Part shown: positions 20,929 to 30,406 of the stretch, piece after piece
How positions within the stretch are numbered: position 1 is the first letter of the stretch
Layout of the letters: every line of letters begins with the position of its first letter
Origin: JANNOG01 sp050329415
GTDB taxonomy: Bacteria > Actinomycetota > Actinomycetes > Actinomycetales > JBBAYJ01
Assembly: GCA_050329415.1 (NCBI GenBank)
Contig: JBHJOS010000069.1
Location: forward strand, 1 to 30,481
DNA: 30,481 bases
Direction: 5' to 3'
Made by a program: the position numbers and the translations under genes
The notes under the pieces: model-generated
Database searches by the model: none
Seen by the model: only the letters and a program-made list of their open reading frames with translations
Told to the model about the DNA's origin: nothing

Positions 20929-21070
20929 GTGATCGTCGATTTGTCGACGTTCATGGGTCGGTGATCGTCGATTTGTCGACGTTCATGGCCGCTGAGCACT
21001 CGGCGAAGCCCTTGATCGTCGACTTATCGACGATCACCGACCCGTGAACGTCGACAAATCGACGATCACG
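20929..21070. repeat. Nested palindromic repeat cluster
   Basis: Two direct copies of a 26-bp unit starting GATCGTCGATTTGTCGACG lie at 20931–20956 and 20963–20988, each internally palindromic (CGTCGA-TTTG-TCGACG). A partly matching inverted copy lies at 21014–21035 (GATCGTCGA-CTTA-TCGACGATC, nine-base arms) and another inverted copy at 21042–21067. Left and right halves therefore form one roughly 55-bp inverted repeat around a 24-nt spacer (20989–21012). It sits between the convergent NmrA-like and LysR genes. It may be a bidirectional terminator or a short interspersed element of the REP/MITE kind. No transposase is near. Confidence 0.85.
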
Positions 21071-21161
21071 GGCACGGGACTTGGGCATAAGCGGTCGCCT
21101 GGGTGTCCGCGACAGGTGCCGGTCGCATCCGGATGTCCTGCCAGGAGGAGATCGGTGACGG

Positions 21162-22247
21162 TCACGGCCGGGTCCCGTCGGCCGCTGCGACCTCCAGGGC
21201 CGCCGGGTCGTCCCGCCGCCCGCCGATCCCCAGCAGCCGGCCCCGCCGGCCCGCCCGGGAGCGGCGGGCGGCGTCGTCCAGCGCCGGCCGGACCGCCGGA
21301 CCGGTGACGACGACCCCGGTGACGACCGCCGACGCCCGGATCCGCACTCCGACCGGCCGGGCGTCCAGGTCGGCCGCCAGCCGCTCGGCGAGCGCGTCGA
21401 CGTACGGCCCGTGGATCGAGTCCTGCCGGTACGCCAGGTCGACCGAGCACGGCGGGGTGTCGACCAGCGGCACCGCCGCCACCCCGACGGCCCGCAGGTG
21501 GACCGGCAGCGGGGCCGGCCGGACTGCCACCCCGGCGCCGAACCGGACCGCCTCGACGAGCTGGGCCTGCCCGGTCACCGGGGTGCGACGCTCGGGTGCC
21601 CGGCCGCTCACGTCCTCGCACCGCCAGTACGTCGGCCACGAGGCGTCGGGGATCGTGATGTCGTCGACCCACACCTCGTCGGCCAGCTGACGCACCTCCA
21701 GCCCGGATCGCTGGGCCAGCGGGTGGTGGGCCGCCAGCAGAGCGACCCGGGGCACCTGGGCCACGGTGCGCCGGACCAGGAGCGCGTCGAGGTCGGTCGG
21801 TCCGGCGAGCACCCCGACATCGACCCTGCCCCGCGCGAGACCGGCGCTGGGATCCTCGTCGGAGACCTCCCGGAATTCCAGGCTGACGTCCCCCCCGACG
21901 AGCGGGTCGACCGCCGCCGCAGCGTCCGAGATCTCATCGACCAGCATCCGGTACAGGGCGCCGACGACGGCGTAGGGCCGGTGCGCCGGCCGGTGCGCGG
22001 CGTGCAGCAGGTCGGCCGCTGCCTCGAGCACATCGAGGGCCTTGTCGAGGACCTGCTCCCCCAGCGGGGTCAGCTCGATCGGGCCCGGTTCCGGACGCCG
22101 GACCACCAGCCGGCCCCCCACCCGCTGCTCGAGCCGACCCATCGAGCGGCGCACGGTGGCCGGGCTCGCGCGCAGTCCCTGGGCCGCCCGCCGCTCGTCG
22201 CCGGACTCGACGAGGACCACGAGGGTGCGCAGGTCCTCAAGCAACAT
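21162..22247 (-). CDS. LysR-family transcriptional regulator
   Basis: 361 residues, about 60 longer than usual. The N-terminal winged helix-turn-helix is clear (LLEDLRTLVVLVESGDERRAAQGLRASPATVRRSMGRLEQRVGGRLVVRR), followed by a substrate-binding domain (about 90–300). The last 50 residues form an Arg/Ala-rich, probably disordered extension. The ATG at 22247 has no visible ribosome site, so the mRNA may be leaderless. It lies upstream of nothing obviously regulated: the dehydrogenase gene 51 nt away is on the same strand and ends there, so it could be the last gene of a dehydrogenase–LysR unit. Confidence 0.9.
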   Translation of the reverse strand: MLLEDLRTLVVLVESGDERRAAQGLRASPATVRRSMGRLEQRVGGRLVVRRPEPGPIELTPLGEQVLDKALDVLEAAADLLHAAHRPAHRPYAVVGALYRMLVDEISDAAAAVDPLVGGDVSLEFREVSDEDPSAGLARGRVDVGVLAGPTDLDALLVRRTVAQVPRVALLAAHHPLAQRSGLEVRQLADEVWVDDITIPDASWPTYWRCEDVSGRAPERRTPVTGQAQLVEAVRFGAGVAVRPAPLPVHLRAVGVAAVPLVDTPPCSVDLAYRQDSIHGPYVDALAERLAADLDARPVGVRIRASAVVTGVVVTGPAVRPALDDAARRSRAGRRGRLLGIGGRRDDPAALEVAAADGTRP

Positions 22248-22297
22248 GGCCCGAGGCTAGGCGAGCCGGGCGGTCGGCTGGTGCGCGGGAACCGCCC

Positions 22298-23734
22298 TCA
22301 TTCGCTGTGGGCGGCCACCCCGCCGCCGGCCGGAGCCCCCGCCGGCGGCACGGCCGAGCGGTCCGACAGCCACACGGTCTTCGTGTTGCAGAAGGCCCGG
22401 ATGCCCGGCTCCCCCAGCTCGCGGCCGAACCCCGAGGTCTTGATGCCACCGAAGGGCAGTTCCGGGTACGACGTCACCATGCCGTTGACGAAGACCATGC
22501 CCGCCTCCAGCTCGCGGGCGAACCGGTCCTGCTCCTCGGGGTCGTTCGTCCAGGCGTTGGCGCCCAGGCCGAAGACCGTGTCGTTGGCCAGCGCGATCGC
22601 CTCGTCGATCGAGGCCACCCGGTACAGCGCGGCCACGGGCCCGAACACCTCCTCGCCGTACAGGCGCATGTCCTGGGTGATGCCGGTAATCAGCGTCGGC
22701 GGGTAGTACCAGCCCGGCCCGTCCGGGACGGTCCCGCCCACGACGACCCGGGCACCCTTGGCGACGGCGTCGGCCACCAGCTCCTCGACGTCGCGGCGGC
22801 CCTGCTCGGTGGCGAGGGGGCCGACGTCGGTGGACTCCGCCATCGGGTCGCCGACGACGAGCGCGGCGAGGTGGTCGGCGAAGCGCCGCTCGAACTCGTC
22901 CGCCACGTCGGCGTGCACGATGAAGCGCTTGGCCGCGATGCACGACTGGCCGTTGTTCTGGCAGCGCGCGGTGGTGGCGACAGCGGCGGCGGCGACAAGG
23001 TCGGCCGACGGCATGACGACGAACGGGTCGCTGCCGCCCAGTTCCTGCACCGTGGGCTTGAGCGCCCGTCCGGACGCCGCCGCGACCGCGGACCCCGCCG
23101 GGCCGGAACCGGTCACCGTCGTGGCGACCACGCGCGGGTCCTCGATGACCTCGGCGACCCGCGACGCGGGGATGAGCAGGGTGCGGAAGGCACCCTCCGG
23201 GAACCCGGCGCGCCGGAACAGCGACTCCAGGTAGAGCGCGCACTGCGGCACGTTCGAGGCGTGCTTGAGCAGCACGACGTTGCCGGCCATCAGCGCCGGA
23301 GCGGCGAACCGGACGGCCTGCCACAGCGGGAAGTTCCACGGCATGACGGCGAGGACGGGACCCAGCGGGTCGTAGCGGACCCAGGCCCGGGTGGCTCCCA
23401 CGGCCCCGGCGTCCCGGGGCTCGTCGGCGAGGAGCGCCTCGGCTCGATCGGCGTAGAACCGGCACCCCTTGGCGCACTTGAGGACCTCGGCCCGGGCGGA
23501 CGCGAGGGTCTTGCCCATCTCCAGGGTCATGGTTCGCGCGGTGGCGTCGGCCTCGGCCTCGAGCAGGTCGGCGGCGGCCCGCAGCCGGCCCGCCCGTTCC
23601 GCGAACGAGGCGCGCCGCATCACCGCGAACGCCTCGACCGCCTGCCGCAGCGCCCCGTCGACCTGCTCGGCGGTGTGCTCGTCGAAGGTGGCGACGACCT
23701 CGCCGGTGGCGGGGTTGACAGACTGGATGGGCAT
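22298..23734 (-). CDS. gabD: Aldehyde dehydrogenase, succinate-semialdehyde dehydrogenase type
   Basis: 478 residues. It starts like mycobacterial GabD1 (MPIQSVNPATGEV). The NAD(P)-binding ALDH fold shows PWNFPLWQ, catalytic Glu231 in VQELGGSDPF and catalytic Cys265 in NNGQSCIAAKRF, plus the C-terminal EEVFGPV and PFGGIKTSGFGREL motifs. The probable reaction is oxidation of succinate semialdehyde to succinate with NADP. The substrate could also be another aldehyde. The ATG at 23734 has GATGAGG at about 7 nt. It is divergent from the STAND-ATPase gene, and a TTGACA -35 sequence lies in the shared promoter. The LysR gene lies downstream on the same strand. Confidence 0.88.
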   Translation of the reverse strand: MPIQSVNPATGEVVATFDEHTAEQVDGALRQAVEAFAVMRRASFAERAGRLRAAADLLEAEADATARTMTLEMGKTLASARAEVLKCAKGCRFYADRAEALLADEPRDAGAVGATRAWVRYDPLGPVLAVMPWNFPLWQAVRFAAPALMAGNVVLLKHASNVPQCALYLESLFRRAGFPEGAFRTLLIPASRVAEVIEDPRVVATTVTGSGPAGSAVAAASGRALKPTVQELGGSDPFVVMPSADLVAAAAVATTARCQNNGQSCIAAKRFIVHADVADEFERRFADHLAALVVGDPMAESTDVGPLATEQGRRDVEELVADAVAKGARVVVGGTVPDGPGWYYPPTLITGITQDMRLYGEEVFGPVAALYRVASIDEAIALANDTVFGLGANAWTNDPEEQDRFARELEAGMVFVNGMVTSYPELPFGGIKTSGFGRELGEPGIRAFCNTKTVWLSDRSAVPPAGAPAGGGVAAHSE

Positions 23735-23839
23735 GGGGGTACCTCATCGCGCGAGGGCCCCCCGCGCAAGTGCTCCGGGTCCCACCGTCGGCATCACGGG
23801 TGCCCCGGCCTCTGCGTGTCGCGCCCGCGACGAGGGGTC

Positions 23840-23883
23840 GCCTTATGGCACTTTCACTCCGTGTCAATGTATGGTGACTTTCG
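23840..23883. promoter_or_regulatory. Overlapping divergent promoters of gabD and the ATPase gene
   Basis: On the minus strand a perfect TTGACA -35 (23862–23867) is followed at 16 nt by TAAGGC, a poor -10 box, for gabD. On the plus strand TATGGT (23870–23875) fits the actinobacterial TANNNT -10 box, and the ATPase GTG lies at 23884, 9 nt later, so this transcript would be almost or fully leaderless. A good -35 for the plus strand is not visible. The two promoters overlap, so one may exclude the other. Confidence 0.45.
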
Positions 23884-26376
23884 GTGATCGATCTGACGGC
23901 GGCGGAACGCCCCCGGGTCGCCGGGGCCCTGCCGGTCCTCCCGTCGTGGTCGGCGTGGCCGATGCCGGGCCGGTCCGCCCTCGCCGCGGAGATCTCCGGT
24001 CTGCTCGCCGGACCGCCCGGGGTCGGCGCGGTGGTCGTCGTCGCCCCCCGCGGCGTCGGGCGCAGTGCCGTGGCCCGGCAGGTGACGGCGCTGCGGGACC
24101 GGGCCGGGCAGCCCACGACATGGGTCGTCGGGACCCGCTACACGCGGGCGAGGCCCTGGGGTGCCCTGCGCCCGCTCGCCCCGGCCGACGCCGAGGAGCA
24201 CCCGGCCGCGGCGGTGCGCGAGGCCCTCAGGCAGCTGCCGGGTCCCGACTCGGTCGTCGTCGTCGATGACCTCCACCTCGTCGACCCCGCGTCTGCCGAC
24301 CTGCTCGCCGAGCTGGTCGTCGATGGAGCCGTGCGCGTTCTCGCGACGTGGCCGGAGGACGCCGGAGCCCGGGACCCCCTGACGGCGGCAGCGGGCAGCG
24401 ACCTCGTCGCGGTGCGGCGGCTGCCCGCCCTCGACGCCGCCGCCGTCTCCGGGCTGCTGCGCCGAACGCTCGACGGCGAGGTCTCACCGGACACCGCGAC
24501 GGCGCTGACGGCCGCCGGGCAGGGGAACCCACGACGGGTCGCGGAGATCGTCACCCGGGGCCTGGCACGGGGCACGCTGCGGATGGTCGGCGGGCTGTGG
24601 ACGTGGGACGGCGACCCGGGCCGCCCGGTCCGGGCGGCGGCGCTGCCGGCCGACCCTGTCCTGCGCCGGGTCGTCGAGGTGGTGGCCGTCGCCGACGGCG
24701 CGGTGGGCCCGGACGTGGTGGCGGAGATCGCCGCGGCCGGGGACCCCGCCGCGGTCGAGCGGGCAGCCTCGCTCGGGCTGGTCCGGACGGTGACGTCCGG
24801 GTTGCGCCAGGCCGTGGTGCCGGCCGACCCCGGGACGACCGACCCCGTCCTGGAGGCCATGGGTGACCTGCGCCGGCGAGCCGTCGCTCTCGAGCTCGCC
24901 GCCCGCGTCGATGCCTACGGGGGCCGCCGGGCGTGCGACGTCCTGGCCAGCGCGCTGTGGCAGCTGGAGGCCACGGGCACGGCCCCCCGCGAGCATCTCC
25001 TGCGCGCCGTCGACCATGCGCAGCGCGGTGGGGACATCGTCGCCCTCGAGGCGCTGACCTGGGCGGTCCTGCAGGGCGACCCGGACCCCCAGGTGGTGGC
25101 GCGGCTGGCGGCGGCCCTCCTCGACCACGGTCGCTTCGCCGAGGCGACGGCCCTGCTCGGGGCGGTCCGCACGGCGGCGGACCCCGGGGCCGCAGCCGAC
25201 CTCGCCCTCGTCCGGGCCCGGCTGCACGGGGACGCCCGGCAGGACCACGACCGGGCGCTGTCCGAACTGGACGAGGTCGACGAGCGGATCGGCGAACTCA
25301 GGGGGGACGACGCCCGGGCCCGCGGGGCGACCCTGCGCGAAGCCCGCGCCTGGCACCGCCTCTGGCGCTCGGGGCCGGCCGCAGCGCTCGCGCACATCGA
25401 CGTGTTCGCCCGCGACGCGCCGGCCGCCGCGGGCCTCGCCCTGGCGCTCGGCGGCCGCAGCCGGGCGGCCGCGGAGACCGCCTCCGGGCACGGCCCCGGA
25501 TCCGTGGCCGCCGGCCTCGCGCGGATCGTGGCAGCCTGCGACGACGGCTGGCTCGACCGCGCGGCCGCGCTGGCGGCGGAGGCTGCCGACGACGAGGCGT
25601 GGACGGGCTCCCCCGGGCCCCGGATGTGGTTCGCCCTGGTGGCCGGCCGGGTGGCGCTGCGCCGCGGCTGGGCGGCCGCCGCCACCAGCTGGTACACCGA
25701 GGCGGCAGCGCTCGCCGAGGAGTGCGGGGAGCCCGGTGGGGCGCGGCTCGCCGCCGCCGGCCTCACCGTCTCGGGCGCCTGGCACCCAGCCGCGCGCCGC
25801 GGGATGCCGATGGCGGGGTCACCCACGGCCGGCCCGGGCGTCCCACGGCCGAGGGCAGGGCACGAGACCCCGCCGGCCGTCGAGGTGGACGAGCGCGGTG
25901 GGCTGCTGCTCGTCGCGGAACCGGTGCTCGCCACCGCGTGGCAGGCCGCCCGGGACGGCGATCTCGACGTGGCGCACCGGCGGCTCGCCGCCGGGCACCG
26001 GACCGCCACCGAGCGGGGCTCCCTGTCCGATGCCGCCTGGATCGGGTACGGCTACGTCCGGCTCGGCCGCGCAGACCTCGCCGTGGCGTGCCTGGAGCCG
26101 CTGCGGGACCGGGTCGACGGCTCGTTGCTGCACGCCTGGCTCGACCACGCCACCGCCGCTGCCGCCGGTGATCCGGCCGCCCTGGCGGTCGTCGGCGATC
26201 GGCTCGCGGTCTGCGGGGCGTGGCTCGACGCCGCCACCGCGCTCGCGCAGGCAGCCGCGGTGGCCCGCGAACCCGAGCGGGGAGCGGCCTGGCGCGCCCA
26301 GGCCCGGGACTACCTCGCGCGGTGCGGAGCGTGGCGGTCGGGGCCCGATCCGGCGACGGTGCTCGTGCGCGCCTGA
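23884..26376 (+). CDS. STAND/MalT-like P-loop ATPase lacking a C-terminal HTH
   Basis: 830 residues. The N-terminal NTPase part has a P-loop-like APRGVGRSAVARQV (54–67), in which Arg60 replaces the normal Walker A lysine, and a good Walker B, SVVVVDDLHLVD (Asp128, Asp129). A helical region of many Ala/Arg/Leu repeats (about 300–800), like the TPR arrays of MalT/LAL regulators, follows. Family members of the LuxR/LAL group end in a LuxR-type helix-turn-helix; here the chain stops right after the region (YLARCGAWRSGPDP) that normally precedes it. So it is a truncated or remodelled LAL protein. It is divergent from gabD and starts at GTG 23884. Confidence 0.82.
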   Translation: MIDLTAAERPRVAGALPVLPSWSAWPMPGRSALAAEISGLLAGPPGVGAVVVVAPRGVGRSAVARQVTALRDRAGQPTTWVVGTRYTRARPWGALRPLAPADAEEHPAAAVREALRQLPGPDSVVVVDDLHLVDPASADLLAELVVDGAVRVLATWPEDAGARDPLTAAAGSDLVAVRRLPALDAAAVSGLLRRTLDGEVSPDTATALTAAGQGNPRRVAEIVTRGLARGTLRMVGGLWTWDGDPGRPVRAAALPADPVLRRVVEVVAVADGAVGPDVVAEIAAAGDPAAVERAASLGLVRTVTSGLRQAVVPADPGTTDPVLEAMGDLRRRAVALELAARVDAYGGRRACDVLASALWQLEATGTAPREHLLRAVDHAQRGGDIVALEALTWAVLQGDPDPQVVARLAAALLDHGRFAEATALLGAVRTAADPGAAADLALVRARLHGDARQDHDRALSELDEVDERIGELRGDDARARGATLREARAWHRLWRSGPAAALAHIDVFARDAPAAAGLALALGGRSRAAAETASGHGPGSVAAGLARIVAACDDGWLDRAAALAAEAADDEAWTGSPGPRMWFALVAGRVALRRGWAAAATSWYTEAAALAEECGEPGGARLAAAGLTVSGAWHPAARRGMPMAGSPTAGPGVPRPRAGHETPPAVEVDERGGLLLVAEPVLATAWQAARDGDLDVAHRRLAAGHRTATERGSLSDAAWIGYGYVRLGRADLAVACLEPLRDRVDGSLLHAWLDHATAAAAGDPAALAVVGDRLAVCGAWLDAATALAQAAAVAREPERGAAWRAQARDYLARCGAWRSGPDPATVLVRA

Positions 26377-26381
26377 ACCGG

Positions 26382-28355
26382 TCAGAAGCCGACGGCGACC
26401 TCGGTGGCGGTGAGGTCCCGGGAACGGGCACGGTTGCGGCCGGTCGCCTTCGCCTCGTACAGGGCCTCGTCGGCGGCGGTGACGAGACGCTCGGGCGACG
26501 ACGACGGGCCGGGCACGGCGGTCGCGATCCCGACGCTGGCCGTGACGACGTCGGACACGGTCGAGGCGGCGTGCGGCACGGCGCGGCCCTCGAGGATCGC
26601 GGCGAACCGGCGAGCGATCGCCCGGGCGGTCTCATGGCCGGCGTCGGGCAGGATCGCCGCGAACTCCTCACCGCCGTAGCGGGCCGCGAGGTCGTCGACC
26701 CCGCGCAGCGACTCGTGGAGACAGGAGGCGATGATCCGCAACGCCTCGTCCCCGGCAACGTGCCCGTAGTGGTCGTTGAACAACTTGAACAGGTCGACGT
26801 CGATCATGAGCAGGGACAACTCCCCCCCGTCGTGCGCCAGCCGCGCCCAGTGGGACTCGAGGTGGCGCTGGAACGCCCGGCGGTTGGCGATCGACGTGAG
26901 CCCGTCCAGCATGAGCGAGGCCCGGAGGCTGGCGTTCATCTGACGCAGGCCGGCGTTGGCCCGCTGAAGCTCGTGGGTGCGCAGCGCCACCAGCTGCTCG
27001 AGCGAGGCCGCGTGCTCGGCGATGCGGGTCCGCGACAGCACCCCCGCGAGGCTGCGGCCGAGGTCCAGCGACAGCAGCTCGACGAGGACCGAGTCCCCCC
27101 GCGGCGGCAGCTCGGACAGCACATACCCGATCTCGTGACCGGGCACCTCGAGCGGGTGCATGACCGTCAGCCGGCTGCCCAGCATGGGCGCCAGCTCATC
27201 GGGCAGGATCCGGTGCGGCGGGAAACCGCCCGGCGGGGGCGACTCCGGCCGACCGTCCCGGACGAGGAGGGCGACCCGGGCATCCGACGGAGCCTCACTC
27301 GCGTGGCGGGCCCCGGTCTCCGGCGGGGAGCCGCGGTGGTCGCGGACGACGAGAGCGAGGTTGCGCACCTCGAGGCGGTCCGCACTCGACGCGAGCACAC
27401 CCACGACCTCGTCGACCGTCTCGCATCGCATGAGCGCCCGGTTGACGCCGAGGATCGTTCCCCGGGCGCCCAGACCCTGGTGGACCAGCCGGGAGGCGAT
27501 CGCCGGCGTGACGGCGTCCGGGCGGGATGTGGTGCCGCGGCGGACCAGGCGCGCCGGCACCACGACGTGGCGTGGGTAGGTCCGCCGGTCGACGGCGGCC
27601 AGGAGGATCCGGCCGGCCTCCTCCCCCTGTCGGGTGAAGTCGGGGTCCACGGTGGTGAGCGTCGGAAGGGTCCGGGCGCCGAAGGCGAAGGCGTCGAACC
27701 CGGTGACGAGGAGGTCGTCGGGGACCCGCAGGTCGCAGTCGAGCGCGGCCGCGACGACGGCGGCGGCGGAGGTGTCGCTGGAAGCGACGACGGCGTCGAT
27801 GTCGGGACGGAAGGCGAGCAGCCCCCGCATCCGCCGGTACGTCGCGTCGTAGGCGTAGTCGCCGTCGACGACGAGGCCGTCGTCGACGGTCAGGCGGTGG
27901 GCAGTGACCTGCCGCCGGAACGCCTCCTCGCGCGCCTGGGCGTCCGCATCGTGACGGGACCCGCGGACGAACGCCAGGCGCCGTGCCCCGCACTCGACCA
28001 CCAGGTGGGACACCACGTCGTGGAGGGCGGCGGCGTTGTCGGTCCGGACCGAGGGCAGTTCGGGCACGTCCGTGGCCACGCCGACGCAGGGGATTCCGAG
28101 GCCGCGCAGCAACGACAGCAGCGACCGCCGCTCCACCGGGCCGAAGCCGCCGCCGATGACGGCCCCGGCCGGCTCCGAGCCCCGCAGCAGTCGGGCCACC
28201 TGCGGGGACAGCCCTCGGCCAGGCTCGCTGACGGCCACTAGGGGGTGGAAACCAGCACTCGCCAGGACGCGACGCAGCCCCGACACCAGACGCAGCTCGT
28301 TGTCCGAGAGCGACGGCGTGACGACGACGATCGTCCGTGACGGGCGGCTGGCCAC
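26382..28355 (-). CDS. LacI-type sensor domain fused to a GGDEF diguanylate cyclase
   Basis: 657 residues, starting at GTG 28355 behind a GGAAGGGGG site; the open frame upstream is shadow. Residues about 8–275 form a LacI/periplasmic-binding-protein-type sugar- or ligand-binding fold without the usual DNA-binding HTH (LAFVRGSRHDADAQAREEAF, DAVVASSDTSAAAVVAAAL, VPDDLLVTGFDAFAF). A middle region of unknown fold and a coiled-coil signalling helix follow, then the GGDEF domain (DGLTSIANRRAF to the end) with GGEEF at 561–565, active for c-di-GMP synthesis. The canonical RxxD inhibitory site, five residues before GGEEF, reads GVDD, so product inhibition may be lost. It probably converts a cytoplasmic ligand signal into c-di-GMP. 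Confidence 0.9.
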   Translation of the reverse strand: MASRPSRTIVVVTPSLSDNELRLVSGLRRVLASAGFHPLVAVSEPGRGLSPQVARLLRGSEPAGAVIGGGFGPVERRSLLSLLRGLGIPCVGVATDVPELPSVRTDNAAALHDVVSHLVVECGARRLAFVRGSRHDADAQAREEAFRRQVTAHRLTVDDGLVVDGDYAYDATYRRMRGLLAFRPDIDAVVASSDTSAAAVVAAALDCDLRVPDDLLVTGFDAFAFGARTLPTLTTVDPDFTRQGEEAGRILLAAVDRRTYPRHVVVPARLVRRGTTSRPDAVTPAIASRLVHQGLGARGTILGVNRALMRCETVDEVVGVLASSADRLEVRNLALVVRDHRGSPPETGARHASEAPSDARVALLVRDGRPESPPPGGFPPHRILPDELAPMLGSRLTVMHPLEVPGHEIGYVLSELPPRGDSVLVELLSLDLGRSLAGVLSRTRIAEHAASLEQLVALRTHELQRANAGLRQMNASLRASLMLDGLTSIANRRAFQRHLESHWARLAHDGGELSLLMIDVDLFKLFNDHYGHVAGDEALRIIASCLHESLRGVDDLAARYGGEEFAAILPDAGHETARAIARRFAAILEGRAVPHAASTVSDVVTASVGIATAVPGPSSSPERLVTAADEALYEAKATGRNRARSRDLTATEVAVGF

Positions 28356-28920
28356 GGGCCCCCTTCCCGGTCGTGGGGCGGCCGGCGGTGACCGCGCCCG
28401 GTGGGTCCGATGATGCACCGTCGAGCCGGGTGCGCTCCAGGGCCGCCGTGTCCCTTGTGCACAACGGTGCCCATCCTGACCACGGAACGGCCGAGCCTCG
28501 CCCGAGAAGGCAGGAAAGGTCGCCCGGTCGGCGGGACGTGTGTCCCGGACGTACCCGTCCAGAGGTCCTGCCCGGCCGCGGATCACGGTCAGAAGTCGAA
28601 CAGCTCGGCGTTGCGACGCAGCGATCCGACCAGCCCCGGAGAGAGGCTGTGAGGGCGTGGTCGTCAGCTGCGACAGGAGTCGATGCCGCGCAGCGCGGCA
28701 CCGAGCGTGCAGCGGGAGACGTGCGAGTGGTGACGTCTTGGCGGTCGCCGCGATCATGTCTCCTCCACGGGGTCCGGTCGGGAACACCCGGCCCGGGAGG
28801 GCGAGTTGCTGCGGTATCGACGAGCCAGGCCTCTCGGCTGCTCACGATGGCGGGCGCCGTCAAGCGCAGGCGTGATCGGTGTGTCAAACGAGGTGCTGCG
28901 GCGCCGGCGTCGGTGCCCGC
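28356..28920. other. Gene-poor interval upstream of the GGDEF gene
   Basis: 565 nt with no convincing gene on either strand. The promoter of the GGDEF gene must lie at its left side. A perfect 10-bp palindrome, TTGTGCACAA, lies at 28455–28464. Around 28589–28663 the reverse strand reads SLSPGLVGSLRRNAELFDF and a stop, which looks like the C-terminus of some protein, but only about 20 codons precede an in-frame stop and I cannot name it. The rest shows no features. Confidence 0.6.
28455..28464. promoter_or_regulatory. TTGTGCACAA palindrome upstream of the GGDEF gene
   Basis: A perfect 10-bp palindrome about 100 bp upstream of the GTG at 28355, in the region that must hold the promoter. It is a plausible operator half-site pair for a dimeric regulator, but a single such palindrome in 30 kb of GC-rich DNA is not strong evidence. 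Confidence 0.3.
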
Positions 28921-30329
<1,409 letters not shown>

Positions 30330-30335
30330 GTCGGA

Positions 30336-30364
30336 ACGTTAGTGGAAATGGCGGCAAGCGTCAA
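30336..30364 (-). promoter_or_regulatory. Leaderless promoter of the DUF222/HNH gene
   Basis: On the reverse strand: -35 TTGACG (30359–30364), 17-nt spacer, -10 TAACGT (30336–30341), then six nucleotides (TCCGAC) to the ATG at 30329. The start of transcription is expected about 7 nt after the -10 box, which is at the A of ATG, so translation would begin at the 5' end of the mRNA. No Shine–Dalgarno sequence is present, which agrees. Confidence 0.72.
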
Positions 30365-30406
30365 TTTCACGCAGGGTCGGCGACCGGTGGCATGGAGCAC
30401 CGAACC

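Noticed and set aside
20929..21070. CRISPR array
   Set aside because: The repeats are palindromic, partly inverted and only 6–24 nt apart; there are no unique spacers of regular length and no cas genes.
22257..24116. 619-residue open frame on the minus strand overlapping gabD
   Set aside because: It is an alternative frame of the dehydrogenase gene on the same strand, rich in Arg/Gly/Pro, without family motifs.
26220..28241. 673-residue open frame on the plus strand
   Set aside because: It is antisense to the LacI–GGDEF gene, with shadow composition and no motif.
28356..28787. N-terminal extension of the LacI–GGDEF protein to an ATG at 28787
   Set aside because: The upstream residues are Arg/Pro-rich shadow, while GTG 28355 has a strong ribosome site and directly precedes the domain.
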